DNA of 64,000 nucleotides from SOJA01 sp964598485 (GCA_964598485.1 CAZRCD010000003.1:124001-188000), one strand, 5' to 3'; counted from the first letter of the stretch, positions 34,047-43,671 are shown. Numbers and translations are program-made. The notes: generated by a model from the sequence alone, not told the origin.

Positions 34047-34862
34047 ATGTCGAAAATAGAGAAGCACATGAAAAAAATTGCGTGGATTGGCTCGGTTTCC
34101 TTAGCCTTAGTTATAATCTTATTTGGCTATTTCACTTTTTGGGGAAGCCCAACATTCGACGAGTTCGTTCTCTTCGCTGTCATAGTTGCCATTTTCCCTC
34201 CAACAATCCTAAACTACGTGGATTATAGATGGAGAAAAGCAGTAAACGAGCACTTGCCAGATCTTTTTAGAAGTATAGTTCAAGCCCAAGAGACTGGTAT
34301 GACTCTTCCCCAAGCTTTGGAGGAAGCCTCTAAAAGAGATTACGGCCCGCTTACGGCTGAATTGAGAAAAATGGCTTCGCAGATTTCTTGGGGAATGACT
34401 TTTGAAGAAGCGCTGCTAGCTTTGGAAAGACGCGTTAACACGGTACTAATGCAGAGAACCGTACCGATGATAATTGAGGCAAGCCGTTCAGGAGGGCATG
34501 TGGAGAGGGTCTTTGACCCAATGGGCAAGTTTATACAGACAACGCTTCTGCTTGATAAGGAACGGCGAAATCAGACAAGACCATACATTGCAATAATTTA
34601 CGTGGCATTCTTCGTGTTCTTGTTCACAATCATACTGCTTTTCAAGTCGTTCTTCGCCAGCATAGAAGGCTTGCCAATACTTGGGTCAGCGGTGATGGCG
34701 CCTGAAGGAATGCAGCGAATGTTTTTTCACATGACAGCGATTCAAGCCTTCTTTGGAGGAGTTGTTGCGGGAAAAATGGGGGAAGGAACAATAAACGCTG
34801 GATTGAAACACAGCTTGACCCTCATGCTTTGCGGATACATAGCGTTAAAGCTTTTCTTGTGA
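34047..34862 (+). CDS. Pilus assembly membrane protein, T2SSF domain 2
   Basis: 271 residues. Two membrane segments lie near 10-55, the T2SSF domain with VNEHLPDLFRSIVQAQETGM, TLPQALEEASKRDYGPL and RSGGHVERVFDPMGKFIQTT in the middle, and membrane segments at 175-200 and 235-270. It is the partner of the preceding protein and probably forms the heterodimeric platform. Confidence 0.85.
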   Translation: MSKIEKHMKKIAWIGSVSLALVIILFGYFTFWGSPTFDEFVLFAVIVAIFPPTILNYVDYRWRKAVNEHLPDLFRSIVQAQETGMTLPQALEEASKRDYGPLTAELRKMASQISWGMTFEEALLALERRVNTVLMQRTVPMIIEASRSGGHVERVFDPMGKFIQTTLLLDKERRNQTRPYIAIIYVAFFVFLFTIILLFKSFFASIEGLPILGSAVMAPEGMQRMFFHMTAIQAFFGGVVAGKMGEGTINAGLKHSLTLMLCGYIALKLFL

Positions 34863-34872
34863 GGTAGAGAAA

Positions 34873-35286
34873 ATGACGAGAAAGCTCAAGAGATTTTTTT
34901 GGGATAAGCGGGCTATAACTCCTGTGTTAAGCAATCTTTTGCTTACTGTTGTGGCTGTGGCTGCAATGTCAATTGCTACAACCGCTACTTATGTGATTAC
35001 AACTAATCTGAAGGAAACCATGAGCGAACGCATCATCATAGAAGATTTATGGTTTAACAATTCACACATCAGCTTTTATCTTCGTAATGTCGGAAAGGTT
35101 GCTGTTCACGTTTCAGCCGTCTATGTCAACCACACCTCTCAGTCTTTCACTTCACCTTTCAGTTTAGAACTAAATGAGCATGACTGGCTTAACATTTCAT
35201 ACAGTTGGTCTTCAGGCAATCTATACTACGTAGATGTTGTAACAACTAGGGGGACTCATGTTGGAGGCTATTATAAAGCGCCTTAA
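34873..35286 (+). CDS. Small archaeal type IV pilin-like protein
   Basis: 137 residues with a class III signal: a short basic leader (MTRKLKRFFWDKR), then AITPVLSNLLLTVVAVAAMS as the hydrophobic assembly helix. A prepilin peptidase would cut just before or within the RAITP region. The body is a small beta domain with sequons NNS, NHT and NIS. It overlaps the next gene by 29 bases. Confidence 0.8.
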   Translation: MTRKLKRFFWDKRAITPVLSNLLLTVVAVAAMSIATTATYVITTNLKETMSERIIIEDLWFNNSHISFYLRNVGKVAVHVSAVYVNHTSQSFTSPFSLELNEHDWLNISYSWSSGNLYYVDVVTTRGTHVGGYYKAP

Positions 35287-37126
35287 ACGCGATAGGCGTG
35301 GAGTAAGCAATGTAATAGTCGTCATGCTAAGCCTACCTCTAGTAGTAGTGATAGTTGCGAATGTAGTGCTTTGGAGTTATGAGATGAACCAGTTTGATTG
35401 GGATAAAATGCAAGAGGATATAGGCATAGCAAACGTTGAACACGTCAATCGCTCTTCTTGGTTTGCGACTCAAAGTGAATACACAGTGAACACAGGCAGC
35501 CACACAAGTGGCACATTTAAAGACACGCAAGCCATTGATGACCAATATGAAAGCTTCGTAGAGGGCTCGAATTGGTGGAATGTAGACTACAGTTATCGTG
35601 GACAGATAACGATCACAAACAACATGGCATACACGCTCAGTTCCGGCTATTCCACTCTTTTGACAATGGATACCGCCGCCCTAGTCTCCTCGGGCAAAAT
35701 GCTTTCGAACGGGAACGACTTGAGAATTGTTTTTTGGAATGAGTCTTCTTGGGTTGAAATAGATCGCCATGTTATAGATATGAATACTAGCTCGACGCAG
35801 GTCTGGTTCAAAACCCAACCTGATGTCCCTGCTTATGGAAGCGACAACAACTACTATGTCTACTATGATAATCTAGGCGCTGTAAGCCCACCAGCGAACA
35901 AAAGCAATGTATATTTGTGGTTTGATGATTTCAACAGAGTAGACAATCTAGACATTACCACAGAAGCCTCTTACAGTGCAAAGACTGGAGGTGGTACTTG
36001 GTCAATTGAAACTAGCAAATTAAAGAATGTTGGCGCGGCTGGAGACCCGAACAAATTAATCATCACTGCACTAGGCAATGTTGACACTGATATTGATATG
36101 CTCGTGAAAATAAACGTAACTTCTTTTGTGGGTGGTGATCTAAGCAGAATGGGGCTATCCTGCTGCATGGACACTGATCCTTCCAGAGGTAGCGGCTACT
36201 GTGGGTTGTTCCACGACGATAGAGATAGCTTAGAGCTTTTGAATGATCTACGTTCTTGGGGTACAAGAGGAACTTACAGCTGGTCATTAAGCACTTGGTA
36301 TTACATGAGGTTCAGGGTAATTGATCCCGTTAACAAACTTGGGAAGGTTAAGGTCTGGCAAGTTGGAACAACTGAGCCCAATACATGGACAGTTGATGGT
36401 AATTTCGGTGGTGGGACTGCTAGAAGCTACGGTGAAGTTGGGTTTGGGGGGTCGAGAACAAGTGACACAACCTACTTTGATGATATCCTTATTCGTTACA
36501 TCACTGACCCAGAGCCTTCAGCTTCTCTCGGCACGGAGCAGAGCCAAAGCGATAACAGGCTTGGCATTGATGGCACTTTTGTCATAGACATCTCCACCTA
36601 TCCTCTAACTTACATTCAGACTGGTGAAATACAAATAAGGTACAGATCTAGCGACACCGGTGAGAGGTGGTATCTGAAAGCTTATAACTGGTCATCATCA
36701 ACCTACAGCGACAGCGGCTTCAACTCCACTGCAGGTCACACGCCCACAAAAGAGTGGGATTACTACGCCGTAAACTTCACTGACAGATGGAGCAGTTATT
36801 TGCATGACGATGGCACAGTACATATAAAGATTATTGATGAAGGAGCAGACAGTAATCAAACAATTATTGACATTGACTTTTTAGCTGTTAGGGTCGTAAT
36901 CAATGGGATGAAGTTTACTTTTCAGAATAAAGGGTCTTCAACTTCTCATTTGGTTTCCTTATGGGTAAACAATTCGACAGATCACCGAAGATACGACGTA
37001 AACATATTCATCAATTCTGCAGACACAGAATCGAATATTCGCAGCGACATAAGTTTACCAAACAAACCATACACGGTTAAGGTGGTCACGGAAAGAGGAA
37101 ACACAGCGGTGTTTGCGAGCCATTAA
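35258..37126 (+). CDS. Large pilin-like surface protein with DUF2341 and concanavalin-like domains
   Basis: 622 residues. The N-terminus RDRRGVSNVIVVMLSLPLVV is a class III pilin signal. Residues about 104-215 are DUF2341 (WWNVDYSYRGQITITNN, LRIVFWNESSWVEIDRHVID, NNYYVYYDN). Residues about 220-400 resemble a LamG/concanavalin jelly roll (WFDDFNRVDNLDITTEASYS). A further beta domain and a short terminal one with VVTERGNT follow. The combination suggests a sugar- or surface-binding adhesin displayed on or with the pilus. Many N-x-S/T sequons suggest N-glycosylation. Confidence 0.75.
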   Translation: MLEAIIKRLKRDRRGVSNVIVVMLSLPLVVVIVANVVLWSYEMNQFDWDKMQEDIGIANVEHVNRSSWFATQSEYTVNTGSHTSGTFKDTQAIDDQYESFVEGSNWWNVDYSYRGQITITNNMAYTLSSGYSTLLTMDTAALVSSGKMLSNGNDLRIVFWNESSWVEIDRHVIDMNTSSTQVWFKTQPDVPAYGSDNNYYVYYDNLGAVSPPANKSNVYLWFDDFNRVDNLDITTEASYSAKTGGGTWSIETSKLKNVGAAGDPNKLIITALGNVDTDIDMLVKINVTSFVGGDLSRMGLSCCMDTDPSRGSGYCGLFHDDRDSLELLNDLRSWGTRGTYSWSLSTWYYMRFRVIDPVNKLGKVKVWQVGTTEPNTWTVDGNFGGGTARSYGEVGFGGSRTSDTTYFDDILIRYITDPEPSASLGTEQSQSDNRLGIDGTFVIDISTYPLTYIQTGEIQIRYRSSDTGERWYLKAYNWSSSTYSDSGFNSTAGHTPTKEWDYYAVNFTDRWSSYLHDDGTVHIKIIDEGADSNQTIIDIDFLAVRVVINGMKFTFQNKGSSTSHLVSLWVNNSTDHRRYDVNIFINSADTESNIRSDISLPNKPYTVKVVTERGNTAVFASH

Positions 37127-37159
37127 ACTGAATATTTGCTCATAGATAGATTTCATATG

Positions 37160-38146
37160 TTACTCTTTCTCAAGCAATTTATCTTCCAACGCTTTTATTG
37201 CATCTTTCTGGTTTTCCGCCTCTACAACTTTGATATTATACAACCCTGCCATCTTCTTCCCATTCTCACTCATTTCCGGAATCGCAATCAAGTAGGCACT
37301 GTCTGGAGAAACATCAAATATCTTAGCAAATAACGCTATTACTGGCTGCTCCGGCACAGCATCTTCTGTTAAGATTGCCAAATCAACCACTGTTACTTTT
37401 CTTTTAACATCTCCCTTATAGGCTACTATGTCAAACATGTGGTTTGCACCAGACTTGCCCTTCAGAAAGGCACGAATTTCAACCTCAAATCCATTTTCTC
37501 GCAGAAACTCACTTATGGGCTCGATTATAACCCAGCCCACTGCAGCTTCTTCTCTAATTTCTTCTTTCAAGCTGTAGTCGTAAACGTCTTTGATCATGGC
37601 ATCTTCGAAAGTTGAATTTGCATGGCAGTCTCTACAGAAATGTGCGGTAACGGGGATGTCAAAGTTTTTGTTGCAATTTTTGCAAGTGCACCATGTTCCA
37701 GCCTGTCTATAGTCAACATCAAGTTTTTTCAATTCTTCACGACACTTTGGACAAACAAACTTGTTTCCCTTAAGAAAGCTCTCCTCTATATCCATATACC
37801 CGCATTTGACGTGTTCAATTAAGGAGCTTTTCTGGATGTTAAATGACTTGCAGTATGGACAACAATAATGAACAGAAATATTTGCGGAACCACATTTGGG
37901 ACAGTAAATAATCTTATCGTAAAGCCTTCGCTCCAATATTCCAGCTTCACAAAGCCTATTCAAAAAATCTTCTACATTCGCGGCGTCGCCAACAATTGCC
38001 TCAACAACTGGATACCGATAACCAAGTTTAGGATCATAAACCGGTTTAAGTTCACTTATTTCACCGCTTAGAAATTTGCCTAGAAAAGCTTGCGTATTAC
38101 GATCCTTGTAAAGCTCTGCCCGTTTTGTTTTACTTGTCTTCTGCAT
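37160..38146 (-). CDS. TackOD1-type zinc-ribbon protein
   Basis: 328 residues. Residues about 80-175 hold four zinc-binding cysteine clusters (YCPKCGSANISVHYCCPYC, VKCGYMDIEESF, FVCPKCREELKKLDVDYRQ, TWCTCKNC, then AHFCRDC), the pattern of the 'Thaumarchaeal output domain' TackOD1. The C-terminal third (FEVEIRAFLKGKSGANHMFD, IVAYKGDVKRKVTVVDLAI) looks like a PD-(D/E)XK-type nuclease-like fold, but the catalytic residues are uncertain. TackOD1 has been proposed as a signalling output or nucleic-acid-binding module. Convergent with the pilus operon. Confidence 0.7.
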   Translation of the reverse strand: MQKTSKTKRAELYKDRNTQAFLGKFLSGEISELKPVYDPKLGYRYPVVEAIVGDAANVEDFLNRLCEAGILERRLYDKIIYCPKCGSANISVHYCCPYCKSFNIQKSSLIEHVKCGYMDIEESFLKGNKFVCPKCREELKKLDVDYRQAGTWCTCKNCNKNFDIPVTAHFCRDCHANSTFEDAMIKDVYDYSLKEEIREEAAVGWVIIEPISEFLRENGFEVEIRAFLKGKSGANHMFDIVAYKGDVKRKVTVVDLAILTEDAVPEQPVIALFAKIFDVSPDSAYLIAIPEMSENGKKMAGLYNIKVVEAENQKDAIKALEDKLLEKE

Positions 38147-38255
38147 CGTTTTCCCAGATTAGATTTTGTCTATAAACAAAAGTGTATGTTTCAAAAATAT
38201 AATATTAATTGTTTTTCAGTCAACAGCAATCTCTTAACACCAACAGTTCTAGAAA

Positions 38256-38266
38256 AGCTTTTAAAA
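38256..38266 (+). promoter_or_regulatory. TATA box of the small zinc-ribbon gene
   Basis: AGCTTTTAAAA lies about 40-50 bases before the ATG at 38304, a good match to the archaeal box. Confidence 0.5.
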
Positions 38267-38303
38267 TTCCCGTAGGTGTTTGATCTAGAGAAAGTGACAC
38301 AAG

Positions 38304-38468
38304 ATGAGCTCGCAATCGAAGCACGTACTGAGCTGCCCGAAGTGTGGTTTTACCTTTGACATAACGTATGGCAGAGCCTTGGCTTGTTCCGGCTGTCCAT
38401 CCTCTGTGCAATGTAAATTTGTCAAGTGTCCAAAGTGTGGACATGAATTCCCCTTGCCGCAACACTGA
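38304..38468 (+). CDS. 54-residue double zinc-ribbon protein
   Basis: The short frame ATG 38304 to TGA 38466 encodes LSCPKCGFTFDITYGRALAC, then SGCPSSVQCKFVKCPKCGHE and FPLPQH. It has nine cysteines, three of them in two CPKCG knuckles, with a central CSGCP. The spacing and composition are typical of small archaeal metal-binding proteins, some of which occur with ferrous-iron uptake genes, but no such neighbours are here. Its own TATA box and length-appropriate leader support expression. Confidence 0.75.
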   Translation: MSSQSKHVLSCPKCGFTFDITYGRALACSGCPSSVQCKFVKCPKCGHEFPLPQH

Positions 38469-38727
38469 AAAATTCACCTTGATGTTCTTGATGTGTTTCA
38501 AAACGTCCATAGAGCAACCTCTTTGAAAAACAAAATTTTCCATAGTTTTGCACAGCCCTACTGGAAACTGAACAAACGTATTTGCCCGTTAGAATAAAGA
38601 GTTTAAGGCTTAACACTTCAGAATTAAAATCAATATGCAGTATCCACAGTCACATTTTTTAATGGGAACTCTCATATTCCCTGCACAACACAAACTCATA
38701 AAAACATAACAGTGAACGGTGAATTAG

Positions 38728-39618
38728 TTGTCAACAAAAAAGCCTCCGAAACGTTTAATCTTCCAATGGACGACACTTAAAGGTCTAACGGCAATACTCC
38801 TATTCCTAATAGTAGCCACATTAATCGAATACATTGTTGTCCTCTACGCCATAAACCTCGGCGTCAAAGATGAAACATTGCAACAGTGGAGCCCTCAATT
38901 TCCAGGCACTGATTGGACTACAACAATAACAATTAGCCCACTATTTCACTTGGTTCCAATCGCAGTAATAATTGCACTTGTATCCAGTTGGACGTATCTA
39001 ACGAGGCATGTTGCCGTAAAACCACCCGAAAAATGGAAAGGAAAGGTCAGGTCTGTTTCCAAACATAGGAAAGAACGAGGGTTTAAAGAGGTGAAAAAAC
39101 TGACAAAAAAAATAAGAGACTTCTTTGGAAATCTAAAGTCCGCGTTGTTAAGGATTAGAGGCGTTGCGTATATCTGGCAGAAAATACATTTTGCAAGAGC
39201 AACAATAAAAAGCGCCTTGACAGTGCTGTTAGTTTTCGGTGCATTGATTCTCCTCGTGTCTGTCTTGACATACCCGCAACTAATCTATTGGACAGTGTCA
39301 AACGCCTACCGAAACGATTCTTGGTTACTTGGCTTTGTGACATGGATAAGCAATTCTGGGAAAGGCATTACTGAGGCTTTGGCGCCTATTGGTTGGATTT
39401 GCTCAGCCGCAAACAACGCTTTGCTGTCTATTGCACCGGCATTCAGAGATTTCGTCCTAAGCCTTGGAGGTCTGATAAAGCCGTTGGTTGAGTTAGATGG
39501 CGCTGGGAAATATCTAGTTTTTCAGAACGTTGCCGCTTGGGTTTCTGCGTTGGCAGCTCTTCTTTACGGAGGACGTAAACGAAAAATTTATCGCCATAAG
39601 AAAGGCAGAAGGCGTTAA
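38728..39618 (+). CDS. Four-helix membrane protein, unknown
   Basis: 296 residues, TTG start. Membrane helices lie at about 18-42 (GLTAILLFLIVATLIEYIVV), 70-90, 155-180 (SALTVLLVFGALILLVSVLT) and near 265-285. A basic cytoplasmic stretch lies between helices 2 and 3 and the C-terminus is Arg/Lys-rich (GGRKRKIYRHKKGRRR). No known family. It is 12 bases upstream of endonuclease IV, probably one transcript. Confidence 0.6.
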   Translation: MSTKKPPKRLIFQWTTLKGLTAILLFLIVATLIEYIVVLYAINLGVKDETLQQWSPQFPGTDWTTTITISPLFHLVPIAVIIALVSSWTYLTRHVAVKPPEKWKGKVRSVSKHRKERGFKEVKKLTKKIRDFFGNLKSALLRIRGVAYIWQKIHFARATIKSALTVLLVFGALILLVSVLTYPQLIYWTVSNAYRNDSWLLGFVTWISNSGKGITEALAPIGWICSAANNALLSIAPAFRDFVLSLGGLIKPLVELDGAGKYLVFQNVAAWVSALAALLYGGRKRKIYRHKKGRRR

Positions 39619-39630
39619 GAGGCTTCTGCA

Positions 39631-40494
39631 ATGGCTGACCGCCCGAGATTTGGTCCAGCTGGAGTTCCTCTATCATTTAAGGTTATAAAGGCAACCTTAG
39701 CTGATGTTCCCCGACTTTTGAAAGAGGAAGAGCTTGACGCTTTTGAGTATCAAGCCGTCCGTTGGGGCGCAAAACCACAGATTAGAAGAGAGAAAGCCGA
39801 AGAGCTTGGCTTAAAAGCTGAGGGCCATGATGTTTGGCTGAGCCTCCACGGTTCTTATTTCATAAATTTTTGTGGAAAAAGAGAAATTATTGAAGCCAGT
39901 AAAAACCGCTTAATTGCTTGCGCAACAGCGGCGGAATGGATGAAAGCTCACGTAGTGGTTTTCCATCCAGGGTTTTATGGTAAAAAACAGCCAAAAGAAG
40001 CTTTCAAAGATTGCTTAGAAGCTATAAAGGAAGTTGTTGAAACCATGAAAACTCTGGGAATTAGAAATGTTAAACTTGGTCCGGAAACCATGGGAAAGAT
40101 TTCCCAGTTTGGAAGTTTAGACGAAATTCTAGGCTTATGCGAACAGGTTGAACAAACGCAGCCTGTAATTGATTGGGCGCATTTACATGCTAGATGTAAG
40201 GGATGCTTCAAAAAAGTTGAGGATTTCCGCAAAGTTGTGGAAGAAATTGAGAGACGATTGGGGACAGATGCTGTTAAAAATATGCACTGCCACTTTACAA
40301 AGGTTGAGTTCACGGATAAGGGTGAAAGACGCCATCACACAATGGACAAGGCAGAATATGGTCCAGACTTCACGATGCTTGCGAAGGTTATAGCGGAGTT
40401 TAAGCTGAGACCGGTGATAATAAGCGAGAGTCCAGTTCCAGATGTAGATGCAATAAAAATGCGGGAAATTCTCCAAAAAGAACTTGAAAGCTAA
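39631..40494 (+). CDS. nfo: Endonuclease IV (AP endonuclease)
   Basis: 287 residues, TIM barrel of the AP2Ec family. Zinc ligands are visible in LSLHGSYFINF, VVFHPGFYG, KLGPETMGK, PVIDWAHLHARCKG, MHCHFTKVEF and a final IISESP. It incises DNA 5' to abasic sites in base-excision repair, alongside the endonuclease III encoded at 63187. The N-terminus (RFGPAGVPLSFK) is the archaeal form. Confidence 0.92.
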   Translation: MADRPRFGPAGVPLSFKVIKATLADVPRLLKEEELDAFEYQAVRWGAKPQIRREKAEELGLKAEGHDVWLSLHGSYFINFCGKREIIEASKNRLIACATAAEWMKAHVVVFHPGFYGKKQPKEAFKDCLEAIKEVVETMKTLGIRNVKLGPETMGKISQFGSLDEILGLCEQVEQTQPVIDWAHLHARCKGCFKKVEDFRKVVEEIERRLGTDAVKNMHCHFTKVEFTDKGERRHHTMDKAEYGPDFTMLAKVIAEFKLRPVIISESPVPDVDAIKMREILQKELES

Positions 40495-40514
40495 AACTTT
40501 TCTTTTATGCTAGT

Positions 40515-40874
40515 CTAGCTTTCTAAGGTCTTTCTCTTTGCTGCAGTGTAAGCCGTGAAAACCCACGTGAAGAGAAGATAGGCAATCATGCCTACGTCAA
40601 GAAGCACATCCTTCTCGAAGGCGAAGTAAAGCGTGTATGCTGAAAAGGTTGTGGCTATAAATAAGAGGGCTACGACAACCCAGAGCGTCCAAGCTCTGCT
40701 TCTAAGCAATCCGTAGGCGGTTATTAGGCTTAAGATGCCAATTATGCCTATGTGAACGAGGCTGAAATCAACTATTGCCAATACAGCAAAACAAATTATT
40801 CCAACAACTGCGTAGAAGACGAAAGCTGCGAACATACCAACGTTTTCGATTTTAAGTTTTGACTTAAGCGACAT
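40515..40874 (-). CDS. Small four-helix membrane protein
   Basis: 119 residues from ATG 40874 (MSLKSKLKIENVGMFAAFVF), with four hydrophobic helices: AFVFYAVVGIICFAVLAIV, HIGIIGILSLITAYGLL, AWTLWVVVALLFIATTF and VGMIAYLLFTWVFTAY. An in-frame TTG at 40934 is less likely because it coincides with an AT-rich probable TATA region. The function is unknown. Confidence 0.55.
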   Translation of the reverse strand: MSLKSKLKIENVGMFAAFVFYAVVGIICFAVLAIVDFSLVHIGIIGILSLITAYGLLRSRAWTLWVVVALLFIATTFSAYTLYFAFEKDVLLDVGMIAYLLFTWVFTAYTAAKRKTLES

Positions 40875-41011
40875 CCACAAACCGCCTTTTAACCTAAATG
40901 CATTAACAACAACGTTAATAAATTTAATGTTCAAAAGACTTCTCTCCAGACTTTATTTTTCGGAATTTTAATATTTCAACTACGCGTATAATAGTATAAC
41001 GGTGAATCATT

Positions 41012-41521
41012 ATGCCTTTCACTCCCTTCCACCTTGGTCCAGCCCTTCTTTTCGGCTTAGCTTTCTCTTCGACTTTTGATCTATTAACTCTCTTGATAGC
41101 AAGCGTTATTCCAGACGTAGAACCCTTTTTCATTCTTCTGTTCGATCTCTCTTGGCCTTCTCATGGCTTTTTCCATTCCTATATCGGCTCATCCATACTT
41201 GCTGTTTTGGTAGCCGTTGTTGTTTATCTGCTTAGGGACTCGTTAACCAATGTTATGCTGAAGTTTCAAGTGTCACAGAAATCCTCTTTTAAAAAGATTC
41301 TATTCACATCTTTTGTTGGTGCTTATTTCCATATGTTTCTGGATTCGCTTCTTTACCACCGAATGAATCCTCTCTATCCCTTACAGGGCAACGCGTTTGT
41401 TGATATAATGCCTACTTACATTGTATATGTGGCCGTCTATGGATTTTGCAGCGTATCATTCATTTTGGGCATCATCTTATACCTTTACAAGATCAGAAAG
41501 GGAACCACTGTTTTGGGCTAA
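41012..41521 (+). CDS. YdjM/DUF457-like membrane-bound metal-dependent hydrolase family protein
   Basis: 169 residues. The N-terminal MPFTPFHLGPALLFGLAF, VIPDVEPFFI, HGFFHSYIGSSI and FHMFLDSLLYHRMNPLYP give the histidine/aspartate pattern (H...D.E...H..FHS...H...D) of the YdjM-like membrane hydrolases. It has about four membrane segments. The substrate is unknown. Upstream of the agmatinase on the same strand. Confidence 0.7.
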   Translation: MPFTPFHLGPALLFGLAFSSTFDLLTLLIASVIPDVEPFFILLFDLSWPSHGFFHSYIGSSILAVLVAVVVYLLRDSLTNVMLKFQVSQKSSFKKILFTSFVGAYFHMFLDSLLYHRMNPLYPLQGNAFVDIMPTYIVYVAVYGFCSVSFILGIILYLYKIRKGTTVLG

Positions 41522-41594
41522 TCATTCAAAGCAAACGAAAAAGTTTAGAACCAGCTGGCAAGATAAGCAAACTAGAAACAGAAGGAGTAACAAA

Positions 41595-42494
41595 ATGAGT
41601 TATCATGAACTTTTTGTGTCCCAATCAAACGTTTTCAGTGGTCTCCAAACATCCTTCGAAAAGGCGGATTACATAATTTTAGGCGTTCCCTTCGATGCTA
41701 CAAGCACTTACAGAACTGGAGCGCGATTTGGACCGAACGCCATTCGACAAGCTTCCTTGAACATTGAAACCTACAGTTTCCGCACAAGTATAGGCACAAA
41801 AGATCTGCAACTTCATGACTTGGGCGATCTACACATTTCCACCAACACAAAGAAAACCTTAGAGAGGCTAGAGCTTGTCATCAAAGACATTTTGGAAGCG
41901 GGAAAAACACCAGTAACCATAGGCGGAGAACACACAATCACATTAGGCATATCAAAAGCCTTAGGAGAAAAAGCCTCAAAAACAGCAATAGTCAGTTTTG
42001 ACGCACATCTCGACCTACGCAACGAGTTTTTGGGACTGAAACTCTCTCATACAACCTTCATGCGGAGAATAAACCAAGAAGTAAAGCCAGCAAAAATAAT
42101 TGAAGTCGGCACCAGAGCGGTCTGCAAAGAAGGGCTGAACTATGCAAAAAAGGCTGGGATAAAGTTTTTTACGGCACAGCAGATCAGAAACCAGGGAATT
42201 AAACAAATTGTAAAGCAGTTGGAAGAGGAACTTGCAAATTATGAGAACCTATACCTGTCTATTGACATGGATGTTCTCGACCCAGCTTATGCTCCAGCAG
42301 TGCAGAACCCAGAACCAGAAGGCCTTGAAACACATACCTTACTGAATATTTTGCGCCATATATGTGATAACCGCGTAACAGGCTTTGACGTTACTGAAAT
42401 CACCCCAAACTTCGACCAAGGACTTTCAGCAATCCAAGCTGCAAAGATAATCCTGGAAACTTTATGCTTCATAGAGAAATCGAGAAAGACGTAA
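41595..42494 (+). CDS. speB: Agmatinase/arginase-family ureohydrolase
   Basis: 299 residues. Manganese ligands are in TIGGEHTITLGI, VSFDAHLDLRNEFLG and LSIDMDVLDPAYAPAVQNPE, with the family end EITPNFDQGLSAIQAAKI. It hydrolyses agmatine to putrescine and urea (or a related guanidino compound) in polyamine and hypusine/agmatidine metabolism. GGAG at 41584 sets the ATG at 41595; the frame is open further upstream but that overlaps the previous gene. Confidence 0.9.
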   Translation: MSYHELFVSQSNVFSGLQTSFEKADYIILGVPFDATSTYRTGARFGPNAIRQASLNIETYSFRTSIGTKDLQLHDLGDLHISTNTKKTLERLELVIKDILEAGKTPVTIGGEHTITLGISKALGEKASKTAIVSFDAHLDLRNEFLGLKLSHTTFMRRINQEVKPAKIIEVGTRAVCKEGLNYAKKAGIKFFTAQQIRNQGIKQIVKQLEEELANYENLYLSIDMDVLDPAYAPAVQNPEPEGLETHTLLNILRHICDNRVTGFDVTEITPNFDQGLSAIQAAKIILETLCFIEKSRKT

Positions 42495-42545
42495 TATCAA
42501 GCAAGAAATTGCAAATACAGTGGATAATAAAGTGAAGGCGAAAAC

Positions 42546-43349
42546 ATGACGGTTGAAGAGTATTATGACAAAAGATCATCAAGTTACGATTCAACATTTG
42601 ACATGTTATACTTCAAACTTTTTGACGTTATTACTTGGAAATACATTGAACCATATGTTCCTGTTGACCCTGACGCTTTGGTTCTGGATGCTGGTGGAGG
42701 AACTGGTCGCTGGGCAATCAGGATGGCGCAAAAAGGCTGTAAAGTGATTTTAATGGATGTTTCAGAAAAGATGTTGAAAATTGCCGCCGAAAAAGTGAAA
42801 GAGGAAGGACTCCAGCATAAAATCACCACAGAAAAAGGCGACATTACAAAAACAGGTTATGCAGACGAAATGTTTGACATGATTCTTTGCGAGCACACTC
42901 TTTTCCTTTTCAAAGAACCTGACATCCTTATAAGAGAATTGAAGCGAGTTCTCAAGAGTAAAGCTCGATTAATTATTTCTGCACACAATCGCTATGTTCA
43001 ATCGTTAGCTTCTTTGCCTGAGAAACCAAGCCCAGACAAAGTAAATAACGCATTGAACATTCTGCTTCGCAAAAAATACAATACCATGACCAAACGTGGC
43101 AAACTTAAAATTCACACATGGACTCCAAACGAGTTTTGAACATTGCTGGAAAGAAATGGTTTTCGCGTGGAAAAGATTATTGGTAAAGGGGTTACTATGC
43201 CCTTGCGGATCTCAAAGGAACTGTTTGTAAAAAAGGAGTATTCAGAAGATTTATTTAACAAGATACTTCAATTCGAGCTTGCTTTATGTGAGAAAAATGA
43301 TGCATTAGCATTAGCTGGACACCTACAAGCAATAGCGTATAAACCATAA
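42546..43349 (+). pseudogene. Class I methyltransferase with an in-frame TGA
   Basis: The frame runs from ATG 42546 to TGA 43137-43139 and continues uninterrupted to TAA 43349, 267 codons in all. Part 1 has VLDAGGGTGRWAIRMAQKG, VILMDVSEKMLKIAAEKV and ELKRVLKSKARLIISAHN. Part 2 resumes at TLLERNGFRVEKIIGKGVTM and completes the fold's last strands. The junction TPNEF-(TGA)-TLLERNGF is where most relatives have an ordinary helix start, so CGA to TGA (Arg) or TGG to TGA (Trp) is the simple explanation. Without readthrough the product lacks about 70 residues. It follows the agmatinase by about 50 bases. Confidence 0.8.
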
Positions 43350-43671
43350 TTGAAAGCAAGCTTGCCAGAAGTATGGCAACTGTCGGATCGGGAAAAGGGA
43401 ATTATTGATACTTTGATAAATAGCAAAACGAGGACATCGTCAAGATATAAATTGAATTGTTTGAAGCCAACGGTGCAAGCGTAACCCCCAAGTCAGCACT
43501 ATTCCCAGAAAAACCTTTTCGTATTTGGTTTGGGGATTTTAGGTAAACTTTTAATCCTCTTTTTCTGGATTTTCACATCGTCCATTTCCCAGAGGCGTTC
43601 AAACATTCAGCTTATTTATAGGCTTCTGGTTGTATATGTCAAAAAAGCAGCTTTAATCATGGGGAGTCGTT
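43350..43671. other. Gap with a short coding relic
   Basis: The stretch 43451-43546 reads IELFEANGASVTPKSALF, then PEKPFRIWFGDFR and a stop, with a stop directly before it. It looks like the end of a lost gene, but no family is recognised. CTTATTTATA at 43611-43620 is a likely TATA box for the methyltransferase that follows. Nothing else was seen. Confidence 0.4.

Noticed and set aside
38220..38616. Minus-strand frames of 107 and 64 codons over the small zinc-ribbon gene
   Set aside because: The plus-strand 54-codon gene has nine well-spaced cysteines, a TATA box and a start. The opposite frames have no features.
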